Positions 48,101 to 58,507 of a stretch of DNA of 64,000 bases are shown piece by piece (positions within the stretch are counted from its first letter, which is position 1; every line of letters starts with the position of its first letter). The stretch is from Ascoidea asiatica (taxonomy: Eukaryota > Ascomycota > Saccharomycetes > Ascoideales > Ascoideaceae). The notes under the pieces are model-generated. The model worked only from the letters and a program-made list of their open reading frames with translations. It had not been told where the DNA came from and made no database searches. The translations under genes were made by a program, and so were the position numbers. Location of the stretch: assembly GCA_001600695.1 (NCBI GenBank), contig BCKQ01000016.1:174715-238714 (forward strand). The letters run 5' to 3'.

Positions 48101-48850
48101 GAGCTAAGCAAGTATAGTCATATTAACAAAAAGGCATTAGCACAGTATTCTAATTTTACTAAACAAAGAGATAGTCTTGTTGAAAGACGAAAAGAATCAG
48201 ATGAATCAAAGGAATCAATTGAAAAATTAATAAAAGAATTGGAAGAAAGAAAAGATGATGCTATAACTCGAACCTTCAAACAAGTTTCACAAGGGTTTTC
48301 AGAGGTTTTTGAAAAGTTAGTACCCAATGGTGTTGGAAGATTAATAATGCAAAAAAGAGCTAATACTGAAAATGATGAAAACACTGGAAATGATGAAATT
48401 ACTGAAACCAATGAAAATGAGGAAATAGTTGAAGAAGAAGATAATAGTAATAATGATAAAAGTAAGAATAGTATTGATAATTATATTGGGGTTTCCATAT
48501 CTGTTTCATTTAATTCCAAATCAGATGAACAACAAAGAATCGAACAATTATCGGGAGGACAGAAATCGTTATGTGCAATTGCATTAATTTTAGCTATACA
48601 AAAATGTGATCCTGCACCATTTTATTTATTTGATGAAATTGATGCAAATTTAGATGCACAATATAGAACAGCAGTTGCAGCATTAATCAAAGAATTATCC
48701 AAAAATGCTCAGTTTATTTGTACAACTTTTAGATCAGAGATGTTACAAGTAGCAGATAAATTTTATGGAGTTATGTTTAATAATAAGATATCTAATGTAG
48801 TTGAGATTAATAGGGATGATGCAATGTCATTTGTTGAAGGTCAACAATGA
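45131..48850 (+). CDS. SMC3: Cohesin subunit Smc3 (spliced, two exons)
   Basis: Smc3 is a core ATPase of cohesin. The gene is join(45131-45145, 45209-48850), giving 1,218 residues (S. cerevisiae 1,230). The simple ATG ORF from 45359 lacks the ATP-binding N-terminus. Exon 1 encodes M-H-I-N-K and exon 2 continues IVIQGFKTYKN, the expected Smc3 start. Walker A is GRNGSGKS with its Lys at 38, the same position as in yeast. KK at 104-105 in GLKKDDYSLD matches the acetylated lysine pair. The hinge is at about 512-665, flanked by long coiled coils. The C-terminal head has LSGGQKSLCAIALIL, Walker B PFYLFDEIDANLDAQYRTA and an acidic/Asn insertion near 1060-1085. One CTG codon lies at residue 726 in the coiled coil. 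Confidence 0.97.
45146..45208 (+). other. SMC3: SMC3 intron (63 nt)
   Basis: Donor GTATGT at 45146, branch site TACTAAC at 45186-45192, acceptor CTTAG ending at 45208. Splicing is in phase 0 after codon 5 and restores the conserved Smc3 N-terminus. The 5' exon has only 15 coding bases. Confidence 0.95.
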
Positions 48851-48977
48851 ATACTCAAAATTTTGAATCTAAAACTGAATGTGAATTTTCTATAAAGTTT
48901 TCAATGTATTGTAGTTTTCCATGTATTATATGTAATAAAATATGCTAAAGAATATTTTTGCTATAAAAAATTTAAAA

Positions 48978-49625
48978 TTATAGTCTTGTAAAATTTGAAT
49001 AATATTCTTGCTCGGTTAAAGGTTGAAGAGGATTTTCAAGAAGTTGAATTAATTTAGTTTGATCTAAATCTTTGATTAAAACATGAATATGAGATAGTTG
49101 TTGAATGCTTTGTAAAGCAGACCAATTTCTAAACCAAAGAATATTTTCTTTTGGTATATTGTAGTTTTTGATGAAATTTTTAAAAATAAATGAGTTTATT
49201 ATTTTTCTTGAATTTAAAGATAAATCACCAATTTCACTTGATGGATCTGAGTATATTGGAAATTTTGACCAAATAAATAAATGCTTTATATCATTTGTGA
49301 AATTATATGGGAAATTATTTAAAGTTAATTTCAAATCTGGACTTGAATTTGTTAATAATAGACTTGAATCTGGCTTTATGTTTTTCAAAATATCATTTGA
49401 TGATATTTTTGGATTATTGAATTCTTCAATTGAAGCCCATTTTAATTCAGTACAAATTAATTTTTTTAAAGATGAGATATTTTTCGATTTGAGACTTTGT
49501 TTATACAATCTATATTCCTCTTCTTTAGCTAAAGACCTTTTCAAAAGTTGTAAATGATTAGATTTTAGCATTTCCCTAACTTGTTGCCAATTAATTGGTG
49601 TAGAGAAGCTGTTTAATTTTAGCAT
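48978..49625 (-). CDS. DUF3605-family protein (Gig1-like)
   Basis: The product is 215 residues from the ATG at 49625; a longer frame begins only with GTG. The protein resembles the fungal DUF3605 family, which includes the GlcNAc-induced protein Gig1 of Candida. Recognisable blocks are INWQQVREMLKSNHLQLLKR near the start, LNNFPYNFTNDIKHLFIWSK (about 105-124) and ILWFRNWSALQSIQQLSHIH with VLI (about 162-184). There is no signal peptide or membrane span. The biochemical function is unknown in the family. It is tail-to-tail with SMC3 (127 bp) and divergent from HRT3. Confidence 0.75.
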   Translation of the reverse strand: MLKLNSFSTPINWQQVREMLKSNHLQLLKRSLAKEEEYRLYKQSLKSKNISSLKKLICTELKWASIEEFNNPKISSNDILKNIKPDSSLLLTNSSPDLKLTLNNFPYNFTNDIKHLFIWSKFPIYSDPSSEIGDLSLNSRKIINSFIFKNFIKNYNIPKENILWFRNWSALQSIQQLSHIHVLIKDLDQTKLIQLLENPLQPLTEQEYYSNFTRL

Positions 49626-50030
49626 TAGTATCACTGTTTTGTTAAACTAGAATGCATATATTTTAGTTCAACATTACTTAAGATATTCAGTTCTGAAGTG
49701 ACTTTTTGATTTGACTGAATTATTCATGAAAGATGTGTTTTGAAGGTGAATAAAAGCTGCAAGTTAACCTTCTTAAACCTGTATTAACGGGAAATAGTTT
49801 AATTGTATCATCAAGTAAATAAAGACTCTGCATGTTGAAATTAGCGTGTAATCCCCGTTAACTCTAGACATAATTTCAAAAACTGAGAGTCGTTTACTCA
49901 GTAGTTCGTTCATATTAGAACGTTATTGAAGTGTTTCATTGGAGAAGAATTAAAACAAAGCTTGATGTCTCTAAAGTTATTGTTGTAATGATATTCAAAG
50001 TTATAAGGAAAGTAAAAAATATAGTATAAT
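49626..50030. other. Divergent region between the DUF3605 gene and HRT3
   Basis: AT-rich. It contains an inverted repeat TTAACGGG (49784-49791) and CCCGTTAA (49854-49861), separated by 62 bp. This could be a dimeric zinc-cluster-type site or chance. Nothing else is seen. Confidence 0.45.
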
Positions 50031-51221
50031 ATGGAAGAGCAGAATGAATTGAAAGAATTAAAGTTGAAACAGAAAGCTTTTTTGACTTCATTGACTGAAA
50101 ATGAAAAGGATAGTTTAAAATTATATGATGAAGCAAGTCAAAAAGAAACTGTTGGAAAATTGTCTGATGCAATTCAATTATATAAACAGGCTACAAGAAA
50201 GACTTCCAATATCGATAAAATCTATAGAGAAAAGCATTCATATGAATTTAGAATTGAAAAATTAGCTGTAGTTTTAAGTGATCTAAGTATTTCTAATAAA
50301 AGAGATAAGAAAGATAACGATAAATTAAAAAAAAGTGATGAAAAAGAACCAGAACAAAAACTAGAGGACCATGAATATCATGAAGAAGAGGAGGAAGAGG
50401 AAAGTGAATTATTGAAATTTCCTGATGACATCTTACTTAATATTTTGTTAATTTTAATCAAACAGGATGATTGTCCTTCATGGTTTCAGTTTTCTTTTAC
50501 TTGTAAAAGATTAAATAGATTAGGATTTAATACTAATTTAATTTGGAAAGAATTTTGTAAATCGCAATATTCGAAAATGATCTATTATAAAGAGGATGAT
50601 GAAGATGCAAATGAAGAGAATTATGAAGACGAATATCTTTTAATGAAAAATTATAATAACTCTTGGAAAGAAATGTATTTTAAAAGAAAATTTATAAAAT
50701 TTAATGGGGTTTATATAAGTATTTGCACATATTTTAAAGAAGGTCAAAATAGTTTTTCATCTTCATGGACAAATCCAGTTCAATCGGTTACTTATTATAG
50801 ATATATAAGATTTTTTAAAGATGGTACATGTCAAAGATTATTAACAATTCATGAACCAAATTTAATTGTTAATAATTTCATTAGATTAAGTAATATTAAC
50901 TTAAAACCTAACAAAGAAATAGAAAATTCAAATGATTCAAATTTTCCTAATATTTATAATATCTTAACACCCGGTGAGAAAGTCTATGAAGGACTTTGGA
51001 GAATATCTTATAATGGAAATTTATTTATCGAAAGTGAAGGGCCATTATCAGGTTACCAATTTATTCAACATTTACAAATTAAAAATTCACCAAGCAGACA
51101 TCATAACAGATTAAGTTGGATTGAAAGTTTTTCAATGAATGAAGATGAGGAAAGAAGTTATTTTTCATTAAGAAATGAAAAATCTTTTAATTTCTCTAGA
51201 GTTAAAAGTTATATTTATTAG
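50031..51221 (+). CDS. HRT3: F-box protein Hrt3-like (SCF substrate adaptor)
   Basis: The 396-residue protein has an N-terminal helical TPR/MIT-like hairpin (about 25-85; LYDEASQKETVGKLSDAIQL), a very acidic stretch (about 112-125) and an F-box at about 127-180 (LLKFPDDILLNILLILI, then FSFTCKRLNRLGFNTNLIWK). A C-terminal domain follows (about 215-396) with FIKFNGVYISICTYFKEGQ, SVTYYRYIRFFKDGTCQRLL and YEGLWRISYNGNLFIESEG. This layout matches yeast Hrt3 and the FBXO9 family, nuclear/cytoplasmic SCF ubiquitin-ligase adaptors. It converges on the RING gene with an 18-bp gap, one of the tightest in the window. Confidence 0.83.
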   Translation: MEEQNELKELKLKQKAFLTSLTENEKDSLKLYDEASQKETVGKLSDAIQLYKQATRKTSNIDKIYREKHSYEFRIEKLAVVLSDLSISNKRDKKDNDKLKKSDEKEPEQKLEDHEYHEEEEEEESELLKFPDDILLNILLILIKQDDCPSWFQFSFTCKRLNRLGFNTNLIWKEFCKSQYSKMIYYKEDDEDANEENYEDEYLLMKNYNNSWKEMYFKRKFIKFNGVYISICTYFKEGQNSFSSSWTNPVQSVTYYRYIRFFKDGTCQRLLTIHEPNLIVNNFIRLSNINLKPNKEIENSNDSNFPNIYNILTPGEKVYEGLWRISYNGNLFIESEGPLSGYQFIQHLQIKNSPSRHHNRLSWIESFSMNEDEERSYFSLRNEKSFNFSRVKSYIY

Positions 51222-51239
51222 AATATAATTATATATATA

Positions 51240-51998
51240 TTAACCATACATATCCCAATTTTCTTCTTCATATTCATCATCAATTGGTAAATCCAATTTT
51301 TTTTTATCGTTTACATTCTTCCTACACATTGGACAAGTTGGATGAACTTTTAACCATGGACCAATGCATTCTAAATCAAAATTATGATTACAATTATTTA
51401 GTTTAACAACTAATGGATATTTATCTGATAAATATTCATTCATACAAATTGGACATGCATCTTTTTTCTTTAAATTTTTTTTTGGTATTCTATCTAAAGT
51501 ATCTAAAAAAAGCTGAGAAACTCCATTACTTTTCTCATTACTGTCATTATCAATACCATTAATGAAAATATTTGAATACAAATTTGAATTCAAAATTGTA
51601 TTTGAATTTAAATTTAGATTTAAATTGGAGTTTGGGTTTGAGTTTGAATCATCTGATAACATTTCTTGCAACTGTTGAGCTAAAGCTTCATTATTCATTA
51701 GTCTTACAGCATTTATCAATTCTTCTTCTCTAGTTCGCTCACGAGAATTATAAGTTGGATTCACAGAAAAGAATTCATTCATTACAGCTGTTAATGTCTG
51801 TCGTCTTGAGCTTTCATTTTCATTATTGTTATTGCTGTTATTGTTATTATTCCTAGGAACATTATGATCATCTGTAATTGACATATAATTTGAGTAACCA
51901 CAATTTTGCCATCGAAAAAAGTTAGTAACCTAATTCATTTTTCTCTCAGAAACTTGGATTCAAAAAACAAGTAGCTTACCTTGGTAAGAAGTAGACAT
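51240..51998 (-). CDS. RING-H2 finger protein, YBR062C-like (spliced)
   Basis: The gene is complement(join(51240-51871, 51980-51998)), 216 residues. Exon 1 (19 nt) encodes M-S-T-S-Y-Q plus one base, and exon 2 continues DDHNVPRN. S. cerevisiae YBR062C likewise begins MST and has a 5' intron. The N-terminal half is Asn/Ser-rich. The RING-H2 finger lies at about 144-188 (CPICMNEYLSDKYPLVVKL, then CNHNFDLECIGPWLKVHPTC and CRKN). The C-terminal EEENWDMYG echoes the DWGMYG ending of YBR062C. It is predicted to be an E3 ubiquitin ligase of unknown target. Without the intron a start at 51884 (MSITDD) is possible but less like the homologue. Confidence 0.82.
51872..51979 (-). other. Intron of the YBR062C-like RING gene (108 nt)
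   Basis: On the minus strand: donor GTAAGC at 51979, branch site TACTAAC at 51927-51921, and acceptor TTACAG ending at 51872, the first AG after the branch site. The join is in phase 1 (G|AT gives Asp). Confidence 0.85.
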
Positions 51999-52636
51999 TG
52001 TAGATGCAAATCTATGAGTAACTACTAATAAAATTAATAAATAGTACAAAAGTTTTTACTCTTTCTTTCTCTTTTCATATTTTATTTCCTTTCTCTTGGT
52101 TTCTTTTCTTCGTTTGAAATGTTTTATTTTTAGCTCCTCTGAGCCTGCCTTAGTTTCAAAACGCACTTTTTGTAAGAACGGGCTATGGAAATCCAAACAC
52201 TGCGCACAAACGATACTGGTAGCGTTAATAACACTGATAGTCAAATACAATAGTATTAGAGTAGCTAATTAATCAAATATTCAAATATTTAAATATTCAA
52301 ATATTCAAATAATTATTTATTCAAATACTAAAAAAATCAAGACCAGTATCAATCATAAATCATTCTTATTTATCCTTTATTCTCAATTCATGCTTTCAAG
52401 GAACATAATCAATCAACTCTTCTCAGCCCATTCAATTGTTTTTATTATTCGATAATTTTAATCCTTTCCCAGGCTCAATCTTACATCTTTAATCTCAATG
52501 AGATAAGAAAATATCACTTTCGTTTCACCCAATCTTCAAATATCCAAATCTTCAAATCTACAATTTTCAAAGTATTTTTGATTTTATAAATTCCTTATAT
52601 CAGTTTAATCAAATTCTAGTTTCCATTCCATACAAA
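51999..52636. promoter_or_regulatory. Divergent promoter region, RING gene and rhomboid gene
   Basis: AT-rich with a repeat of AAATATTC words at about 52265-52315 and T/C-rich stretches before the rhomboid ATG. A minus-strand ORF at 52056 is low complexity and not called. Confidence 0.5.
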
Positions 52637-54982
52637 ATGAATCACTATTATCCATATAACCCTCAAACAAATGAACAGGACAAAGAGTTACCGCCAACTC
52701 CAACTGTTCCTTTAAATGCATTTTCTCTTCAGCAGCAGCAGCAACAGCAACAACAGCAAGATCAACAGCAATTCAACCCTTTAAATCCTCAACTGATAAT
52801 GACCGGGGATTTTCCTCCAACTCCATTAACTTCAAGATTTGCTCCATTTCCAAGACAATTCCAAGCTGATAATATGGAAAATGTATCTCAGCAAAGGCCA
52901 TATCCAACTGATGACCTTAATTTTCCTCCTTTGCAACCTCCCCCTCAACCTCAGCCTATGAAAAATCAACAACAACAACTTCATAGCAATAATGATTCTC
53001 AGGATTATCCAAAACCGACAATATCTGATTCTCCTTATCTAAATAAAGATATGATCATGCCTTCTCCAGGTGCTGATACTTTTGATTTCAATTTTCAATA
53101 TAAACATTTAAACAAAGATGCTCTAAGTACAACTGCAAATAGTCAATTTAGTAGTAATATAACGTTAGGTCATAAACTATTAAATAATAATAACACAGTT
53201 TCAACAACTGAACAATCAATTAATCAAAAACAAATGATTTATGATGATGATTATGAAAATGATTATAATAACTTTCATAATAATGCTAATAACAATAACA
53301 ATAACAATGATCCATTCTCTTCTAATAATACAATCAACAATCCAAAAACTACTAGTAATAATAATAATTATGACTCCAAAGATCCAAGATATTCAGTATA
53401 TTCTGATCCTTTCAGTGATGATAAAAATAGAATCGTATCAAGAGGTAATTCAGTCAATACTACAAGCTCAAAAAGTATTTATCATACTAAATCAAATTCT
53501 GATAATGCTGCTGCTGTTTCTTATAATGCAACACCAGCTGTAAGCACCAAATCAAATATCAAAGAAAATAATTTAAGTTCAATTCCTTTATCAAATAGAG
53601 ATTCTCCTCCAAATGAAAATCAATATTTTTTATCTGAACATTCTCCTTCAAACTCTTTTTCAAATTCAAATAGAAATAGAAATTTAAACAGATCTTCAAA
53701 TTTTTCTGATAAAATTTATGATAAAAATTTAAAAGATGCTAAAACTAAAAATTGGAAAAATAAACCATGGATGGTAATAATTTTTACAATTGCAGAAATT
53801 GCTGTATTTTTAGCAGAAATCATAAATTATACTAATTATACGGGTAGTTTTATTCAAATTAAACCTTCTTTTAATCCAATGATTGGTCCTTCTTCTTATG
53901 TTCAAATCAATATGGGTTCAAGATTCAAGCCTTGTATGCAATCAATTTCTGGTATAACTGATACCTTATCCATACAATTTCCTTGTCCAAATTCAACTGA
54001 TACTGATACTGATGTTTGCTCGTTAAATGAATTATGTGGTATGGGAGGTTTAGATTATAATGAGAGTGGATCCGAATATTTACCAAATCAATGGTGGAGA
54101 TTAATAACTCCAATATTTTTACATGCAGGTTTTATTCATATAATTTCAAACTTAATATTACAAATTTTAGTTGGAATGGAAGTTGAAAAACAAATTGGTT
54201 CTTTTCTATTTTTTATAATTTATATGGCTTCGGGAATTTCTGGAAATATTTTTGGAGCAAATTTTAGTAAAAATGGTATATCTTCTGTTGGTGCAAGTGG
54301 AGCATTATTTGGTATAATTGCAACAAATTTATTTTATTATTTATTTTTATTTAAAAAAGAAAATTATACTAAGAAAACTTATCATATTACTTTAAGTTTT
54401 TTAATTTTAGAAATTGTAATAACTTTAGTTTTGGGTTTGTTACCTGGTTTAGATAATTTTGCTCATATTGGTGGATTTGTAGCTGGGTTTTTATTATGTC
54501 TTGTATTATTAAAAGATCCTAATTTTTTAATCAAAGATGAATATAGATATTCTAATTCAAATTTAATTACAAATACAATTGCTAAAAAATCTCATATTTC
54601 AAAAAATTTCTTAATGTTAAATTATGATGATGATAATTATGATTCAAATTCTAAAGCAAAGCATAAATTTTTACCAGATTTTGAGAAAAGAAAAACAGGG
54701 TTATTTATATTCTGGTGTTTTATAAGATTAATTGCTTTAGTAGTTGTAATTTTATGGTTTTCATTATTATCAATAAATTTTTTCAAAAATGGTGGTGGTC
54801 ATTGTTCATGGTGTCAATATTTAAGTTGTATACCTGTTTACAATTGGTGTGATGGAGATATAACAGTTACTTCATCTTCCAGCACAAGTTCAACTTCACT
54901 AGATTTTTTCAATTTATTTTATGGATTAGTATCGGCATATCATTTATTAAAGAGTAAGATAATAAAAGAGAAGAAGGAATAA
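52637..54982 (+). CDS. Rhomboid-family intramembrane serine protease
   Basis: This is a 781-residue polytopic protein. Residues 1-370 are disordered, rich in Pro/Gln/Asn/Ser, with a poly-Gln run (QLQQQQQQQQQQ-type, about 31-45). Membrane spans begin at about 378 (WMVIIFTIAEIAVFLAEII). The rhomboid core includes WWRLITPIFLHAGFIHIISN, the catalytic serine in GASGALFG (Ser554) and the catalytic histidine in DNFAHIGGF (His610). The C-terminus has another span (about 692-716) and a Cys-rich CSWCQYLSCIPVYNWC segment seen in filamentous-fungal rhomboids. Both catalytic residues are present, so it should be active. It is neither mitochondrial Pcp1-like nor Rbd2-like by architecture. Its substrate is unknown. 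Confidence 0.85.
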   Translation: MNHYYPYNPQTNEQDKELPPTPTVPLNAFSLQQQQQQQQQQDQQQFNPLNPQLIMTGDFPPTPLTSRFAPFPRQFQADNMENVSQQRPYPTDDLNFPPLQPPPQPQPMKNQQQQLHSNNDSQDYPKPTISDSPYLNKDMIMPSPGADTFDFNFQYKHLNKDALSTTANSQFSSNITLGHKLLNNNNTVSTTEQSINQKQMIYDDDYENDYNNFHNNANNNNNNNDPFSSNNTINNPKTTSNNNNYDSKDPRYSVYSDPFSDDKNRIVSRGNSVNTTSSKSIYHTKSNSDNAAAVSYNATPAVSTKSNIKENNLSSIPLSNRDSPPNENQYFLSEHSPSNSFSNSNRNRNLNRSSNFSDKIYDKNLKDAKTKNWKNKPWMVIIFTIAEIAVFLAEIINYTNYTGSFIQIKPSFNPMIGPSSYVQINMGSRFKPCMQSISGITDTLSIQFPCPNSTDTDTDVCSLNELCGMGGLDYNESGSEYLPNQWWRLITPIFLHAGFIHIISNLILQILVGMEVEKQIGSFLFFIIYMASGISGNIFGANFSKNGISSVGASGALFGIIATNLFYYLFLFKKENYTKKTYHITLSFLILEIVITLVLGLLPGLDNFAHIGGFVAGFLLCLVLLKDPNFLIKDEYRYSNSNLITNTIAKKSHISKNFLMLNYDDDNYDSNSKAKHKFLPDFEKRKTGLFIFWCFIRLIALVVVILWFSLLSINFFKNGGGHCSWCQYLSCIPVYNWCDGDITVTSSSSTSSTSLDFFNLFYGLVSAYHLLKSKIIKEKKE

Positions 54983-55903
54983 TATAAAGATTATCTCATA
55001 TTTCTTTGCTAGTTTCGAAAATTATTCAAATATTAAACGTTATTTTTTTTTCCATTAATTCACATTTTAATTTTTTCAACTGCGTTAAAATTCGGTTCAT
55101 TTCATACTGAATAATAATTTAAATATAATACCAATGGACGTTTATTATAACTAAATTGATTGGATCCAATATAAACTTTTTCTCAATGGGTTTATTTTTT
55201 TATTGGCATTTTACTCAAAGTTTTATCATTAGCTCTAATCAATATCATAGTATTGGTCATATATTTAATTAATCATCATAGCCATAAAAACATAAAATTA
55301 TAAAATTATAAAGATATAATATAAAAATCATTAAAAATCATACAGTGATTTGCAATTTAGATTGTTTTTCAATTCTTCAAAATAACTAATTCATTTCAGG
55401 TTTTTAAATTTGTGATATATTTTCTCTCAGTCATTCGTTTTAATAACTAATAGTTTTATTTCTTCATTATATATATAGACCCTTCTCTTTGTTTTAAATT
55501 TTATACTTCATATATCAATATTTTATCAATTTCAATAGATATATTCTTCATGAACACCTTATTCGATAATGAACTGAAACTAAATGATGATTTTCTGGTT
55601 ATTTAGTTCAATTGTAAAATATGTCCCATTGAGTTTGGGAACTGTACCAATTCGAGAGCCGTACCGAAATTTACATTTTTCGGGTTTCCAAAAATTTTCG
55701 GTGCCTGTTTGAAAGATTTTTCTTCTTTGTTTGAATAGAAACAAAAGATTTGAAATGTATTCAAAATACTTTTGAAGAAAGAGATCATAAGAAAGATACT
55801 GGGTGAACAGTAAAAAACCTAAGAGGACTTTTATTTTTTTGAGATTGATATTATCATCAGTAGTTAAAATAAAGAAAAAAGTTATTTTTTTGTAGGGCCA
55901 AAA
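54983..55903. other. Intergenic region between the rhomboid gene and TRM7
   Basis: AT-rich. An imperfect inverted repeat ACCGAAATTT ... AAATTTTCGGT lies at about 55662-55702, and its right arm contains AAAAATTTTC, the RRPE-like word. It is about 200 bp upstream of TRM7. A minus-strand ORF of 61 codons (55603-55788) crosses it and is not called. Confidence 0.5.
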
Positions 55904-56893
55904 ATGGGTAAAAATAGTAAAGATAAAAGAGATTTATATTATAGGAAAGCTAAAGAAGAAGGATGGAGAGCTAGATCTGCATTCAAACTACTTCAATTAG
56001 ATGAACAATTCAACTTATTTAATGATGCTGGTTATAAGATCAAAAATGTAGTAGATCTTTGTGCTGCACCAGGTTCCTGGTCCCAAGTTCTTTCTAAAAA
56101 ACTATTGCCTTCAAAAGAAGAGATTAAAATTATTGCAGTTGATTTACAGCCAATGTCCTCTATTGATGGAGTCATTGAATTGAAAGCAGATATAACAGAC
56201 CCTGAAACATTTGAAAAAATTCTTAAGATATTCAATAATGAGAAGGCTGATTTTATTTGCTCTGATGGGGCTCCTGATGTTACTGGTTTACACGATTTAG
56301 ATGAGTATATTCAACATCAATTAGTTTTATCTGCTTTACAATTATCAATAATTTTATTGAAGCCTGGTGGTATATTCATTGCTAAAATCTTCAGGGGAAG
56401 AGATATTGATTTAATTTATTCCAATTTCAGTAAACTATTCAATGAAGTGTATTGTGCTAAGCCCAGATCCTCAAGATCAACATCCTTAGAAGCTTTTATT
56501 GTTTGCAAAGGTTACAAGCCTAATTTCAATAAAATTCCAACATTATCTTTAAATCAAACAGCAGAAGAATTTTTTCAAACTCTTGATATTGGTAGACCTA
56601 TAAGAGATGATAATTTCATAAATTATTTACCTTATGAAGAAAGAATCATTGCTCCTTTTATCGCCTGTGGAGATTTAAATTCAAGTTATGATTCTGATGC
56701 CACTTATTCATTAGATCGATCAGCCAATAATACTTTTAATAAAAATATTGGTAATAATAGTAATGATGAAAGTAATAATACTAATAATAATTATCATAAT
56801 AATAACAAAAACAGTTTAGATCCAGTGCAGTCTCCAACAGCCCCTCCATATAAACAAGCAATAGAGTTGAAAAGAAGGGGTGGATTGAGATAA
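55904..56893 (+). CDS. TRM7: tRNA 2'-O-ribose methyltransferase Trm7
   Basis: Trm7 methylates the ribose at positions 32 and 34 of the anticodon loop of tRNA-Phe, tRNA-Trp and tRNA-Leu, with partners Trm732 and Trm734. The 329-residue FtsJ-family protein starts [20 protein letters not shown]. It has SAM motif [18 protein letters not shown] and the catalytic tetrad K28-D121-K161-E196 ([35 protein letters not shown]). The C-terminal Asn-rich stretch (about 285-308) is typical of this genome. The ATG at 55904 gives the conserved N-terminus without an intron. Confidence 0.96.
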   Translation: MGKNSKDKRDLYYRKAKEEGWRARSAFKLLQLDEQFNLFNDAGYKIKNVVDLCAAPGSWSQVLSKKLLPSKEEIKIIAVDLQPMSSIDGVIELKADITDPETFEKILKIFNNEKADFICSDGAPDVTGLHDLDEYIQHQLVLSALQLSIILLKPGGIFIAKIFRGRDIDLIYSNFSKLFNEVYCAKPRSSRSTSLEAFIVCKGYKPNFNKIPTLSLNQTAEEFFQTLDIGRPIRDDNFINYLPYEERIIAPFIACGDLNSSYDSDATYSLDRSANNTFNKNIGNNSNDESNNTNNNYHNNNKNSLDPVQSPTAPPYKQAIELKRRGGLR

Positions 56894-57175
56894 TATAAGG
56901 AAAGAAATAGAAAAGTTATTTTACATAATAAAGTAGCGTTTCCAATTTGTCAATTTGTCAAATTTTTTCAACTTCAAGTAAAATCCAAATAATTGATATT
57001 ATTCTGACAAAGACTGAATCTTATCAGAAGATTCAATGAATTCATATCCTTTGATCATTCGAGCCAAAAAAGAATATCAGTATAAATTATATAGACTAAG
57101 AAACTTTTGGAAAATTCATAACAAGATATGATAATATGACTATATAAATACATTATTTAATTTTATGGAAAATTA

Positions 57176-58507
57176 TCAAAGCTTGAAATTATTATTAGAA
57201 TCTTTTATATGAATATCATTTTCTGTTATAATAGCATCAATATCATCTTTATCAGCGACATCAAACGCTGGATTCCAAACATTCATGTCAATAGGTGAAA
57301 TTAAAACTTTTCCAATTTCAATATCTTTAGTAAATTCATTTTTTTTTAATTTTTTAGTTAATGGATCAATAACTCCTCCAGTAACTTGCTTGAACTCTAT
57401 TGAAGGTCTTTCTTCAATATTGATATCATCACCAGAATTAACTTTATGATCAATTGAAGAAATCGGTGCAGCCACAATAAATTTAATTTCTGGGTTTAAT
57501 TTAGATAATTGTGATAACATATATGTACCGATTTTATTTGCAGTATCTCCATTTTCAACAATTCTATCTGCTCCAACAATTATGAATTTTATTGGTGGTT
57601 TATTGGCAATTGAAGATAATCTTTTATTAGGATTTTTTAAAGATTTAATTAAAAATGCAGCCATTGAATCAGAGATTAAAGTTGATGGGATTTTTTCTTC
57701 CATTAATTCAAATGCAGTTAATCTTGAACCTTGATTATATGGTCTTGTTTCTAAAGCAAATACATGAGCTAAACTTGAAAAATTTTTCTTAGCTAAAAGA
57801 TCATTTGATTTGTGTTTTTTAGTGATTTGATGATGATCATTTGAATTATTTAATGGATTATTTGAACTTGATTCCCATAATTTTCTAATTATACCTAAAG
57901 CAGTTCCATAACCTGAAGTTGCTAATGAACCTGTATTACAAATAGTTAAAACAGAAAAGTCATTATAATAATTTTGATTAAGCAATTGATTTTGAATATA
58001 AATTTCTCCATTATCACCAATTTTTTTATTATTTAAATAATCATTTTCATAAAGATTAATCGAATAATTATAAATTGAAATGTATATATCATTCAAAGAT
58101 ACTTTTTTATCAAAATTTTCAATTTTTTTAAAATTTGAAAGAATTTCGATTAACTCATTACATGAATTTGATAAATTAACAGCAGTTGGTCTAGCTTCAC
58201 TTAGATAATTGATTCTATTAATCAAAGAGTTTATAAAATTTTCAATGTTATTAAAATCATAAAATACTTGATTTTTCAAAATTCCATTTTCGTTATTGAT
58301 TAAATTATTTAATTCGATAACTATTGAAAAAACAGAAACTATAGCAATTGCAGGGGCACCTCTTACTTTCATTGACTTTATAATACCAAATGCATCAGAA
58401 ATTGAATTTATTTCCTCATATTTAGTTTGAAATGGAATTAATAATTGATTCAAAATTTTTAAGCTAATATTAGCTTCATCAAATTTAATTGCTTCTAAAG
58501 TCCCCAT
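57176..58507 (-). CDS. MRI1: Methylthioribose-1-phosphate isomerase
   Basis: Mri1 converts 5-methylthioribose-1-phosphate to 5-methylthioribulose-1-phosphate in the methionine salvage pathway. The 443-residue protein of the eIF2B-alpha-related fold (S. cerevisiae 411) shows MKVRGAPAIAIVSVFSIV (about 47-64) and ARPTAVNLSNSCNEL. The catalytic Cys is in LTICNTGSLATSGYGTALGI (about 190) and the catalytic Asp in VGADRIVENGDTANKIGTYM (about 314). Lys/Asn-rich inserts lie near 215-240. It converges on TRM7 across 282 bp of AT-rich spacer. Confidence 0.94.
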   Translation of the reverse strand: MGTLEAIKFDEANISLKILNQLLIPFQTKYEEINSISDAFGIIKSMKVRGAPAIAIVSVFSIVIELNNLINNENGILKNQVFYDFNNIENFINSLINRINYLSEARPTAVNLSNSCNELIEILSNFKKIENFDKKVSLNDIYISIYNYSINLYENDYLNNKKIGDNGEIYIQNQLLNQNYYNDFSVLTICNTGSLATSGYGTALGIIRKLWESSSNNPLNNSNDHHQITKKHKSNDLLAKKNFSSLAHVFALETRPYNQGSRLTAFELMEEKIPSTLISDSMAAFLIKSLKNPNKRLSSIANKPPIKFIIVGADRIVENGDTANKIGTYMLSQLSKLNPEIKFIVAAPISSIDHKVNSGDDINIEERPSIEFKQVTGGVIDPLTKKLKKNEFTKDIEIGKVLISPIDMNVWNPAFDVADKDDIDAIITENDIHIKDSNNNFKL

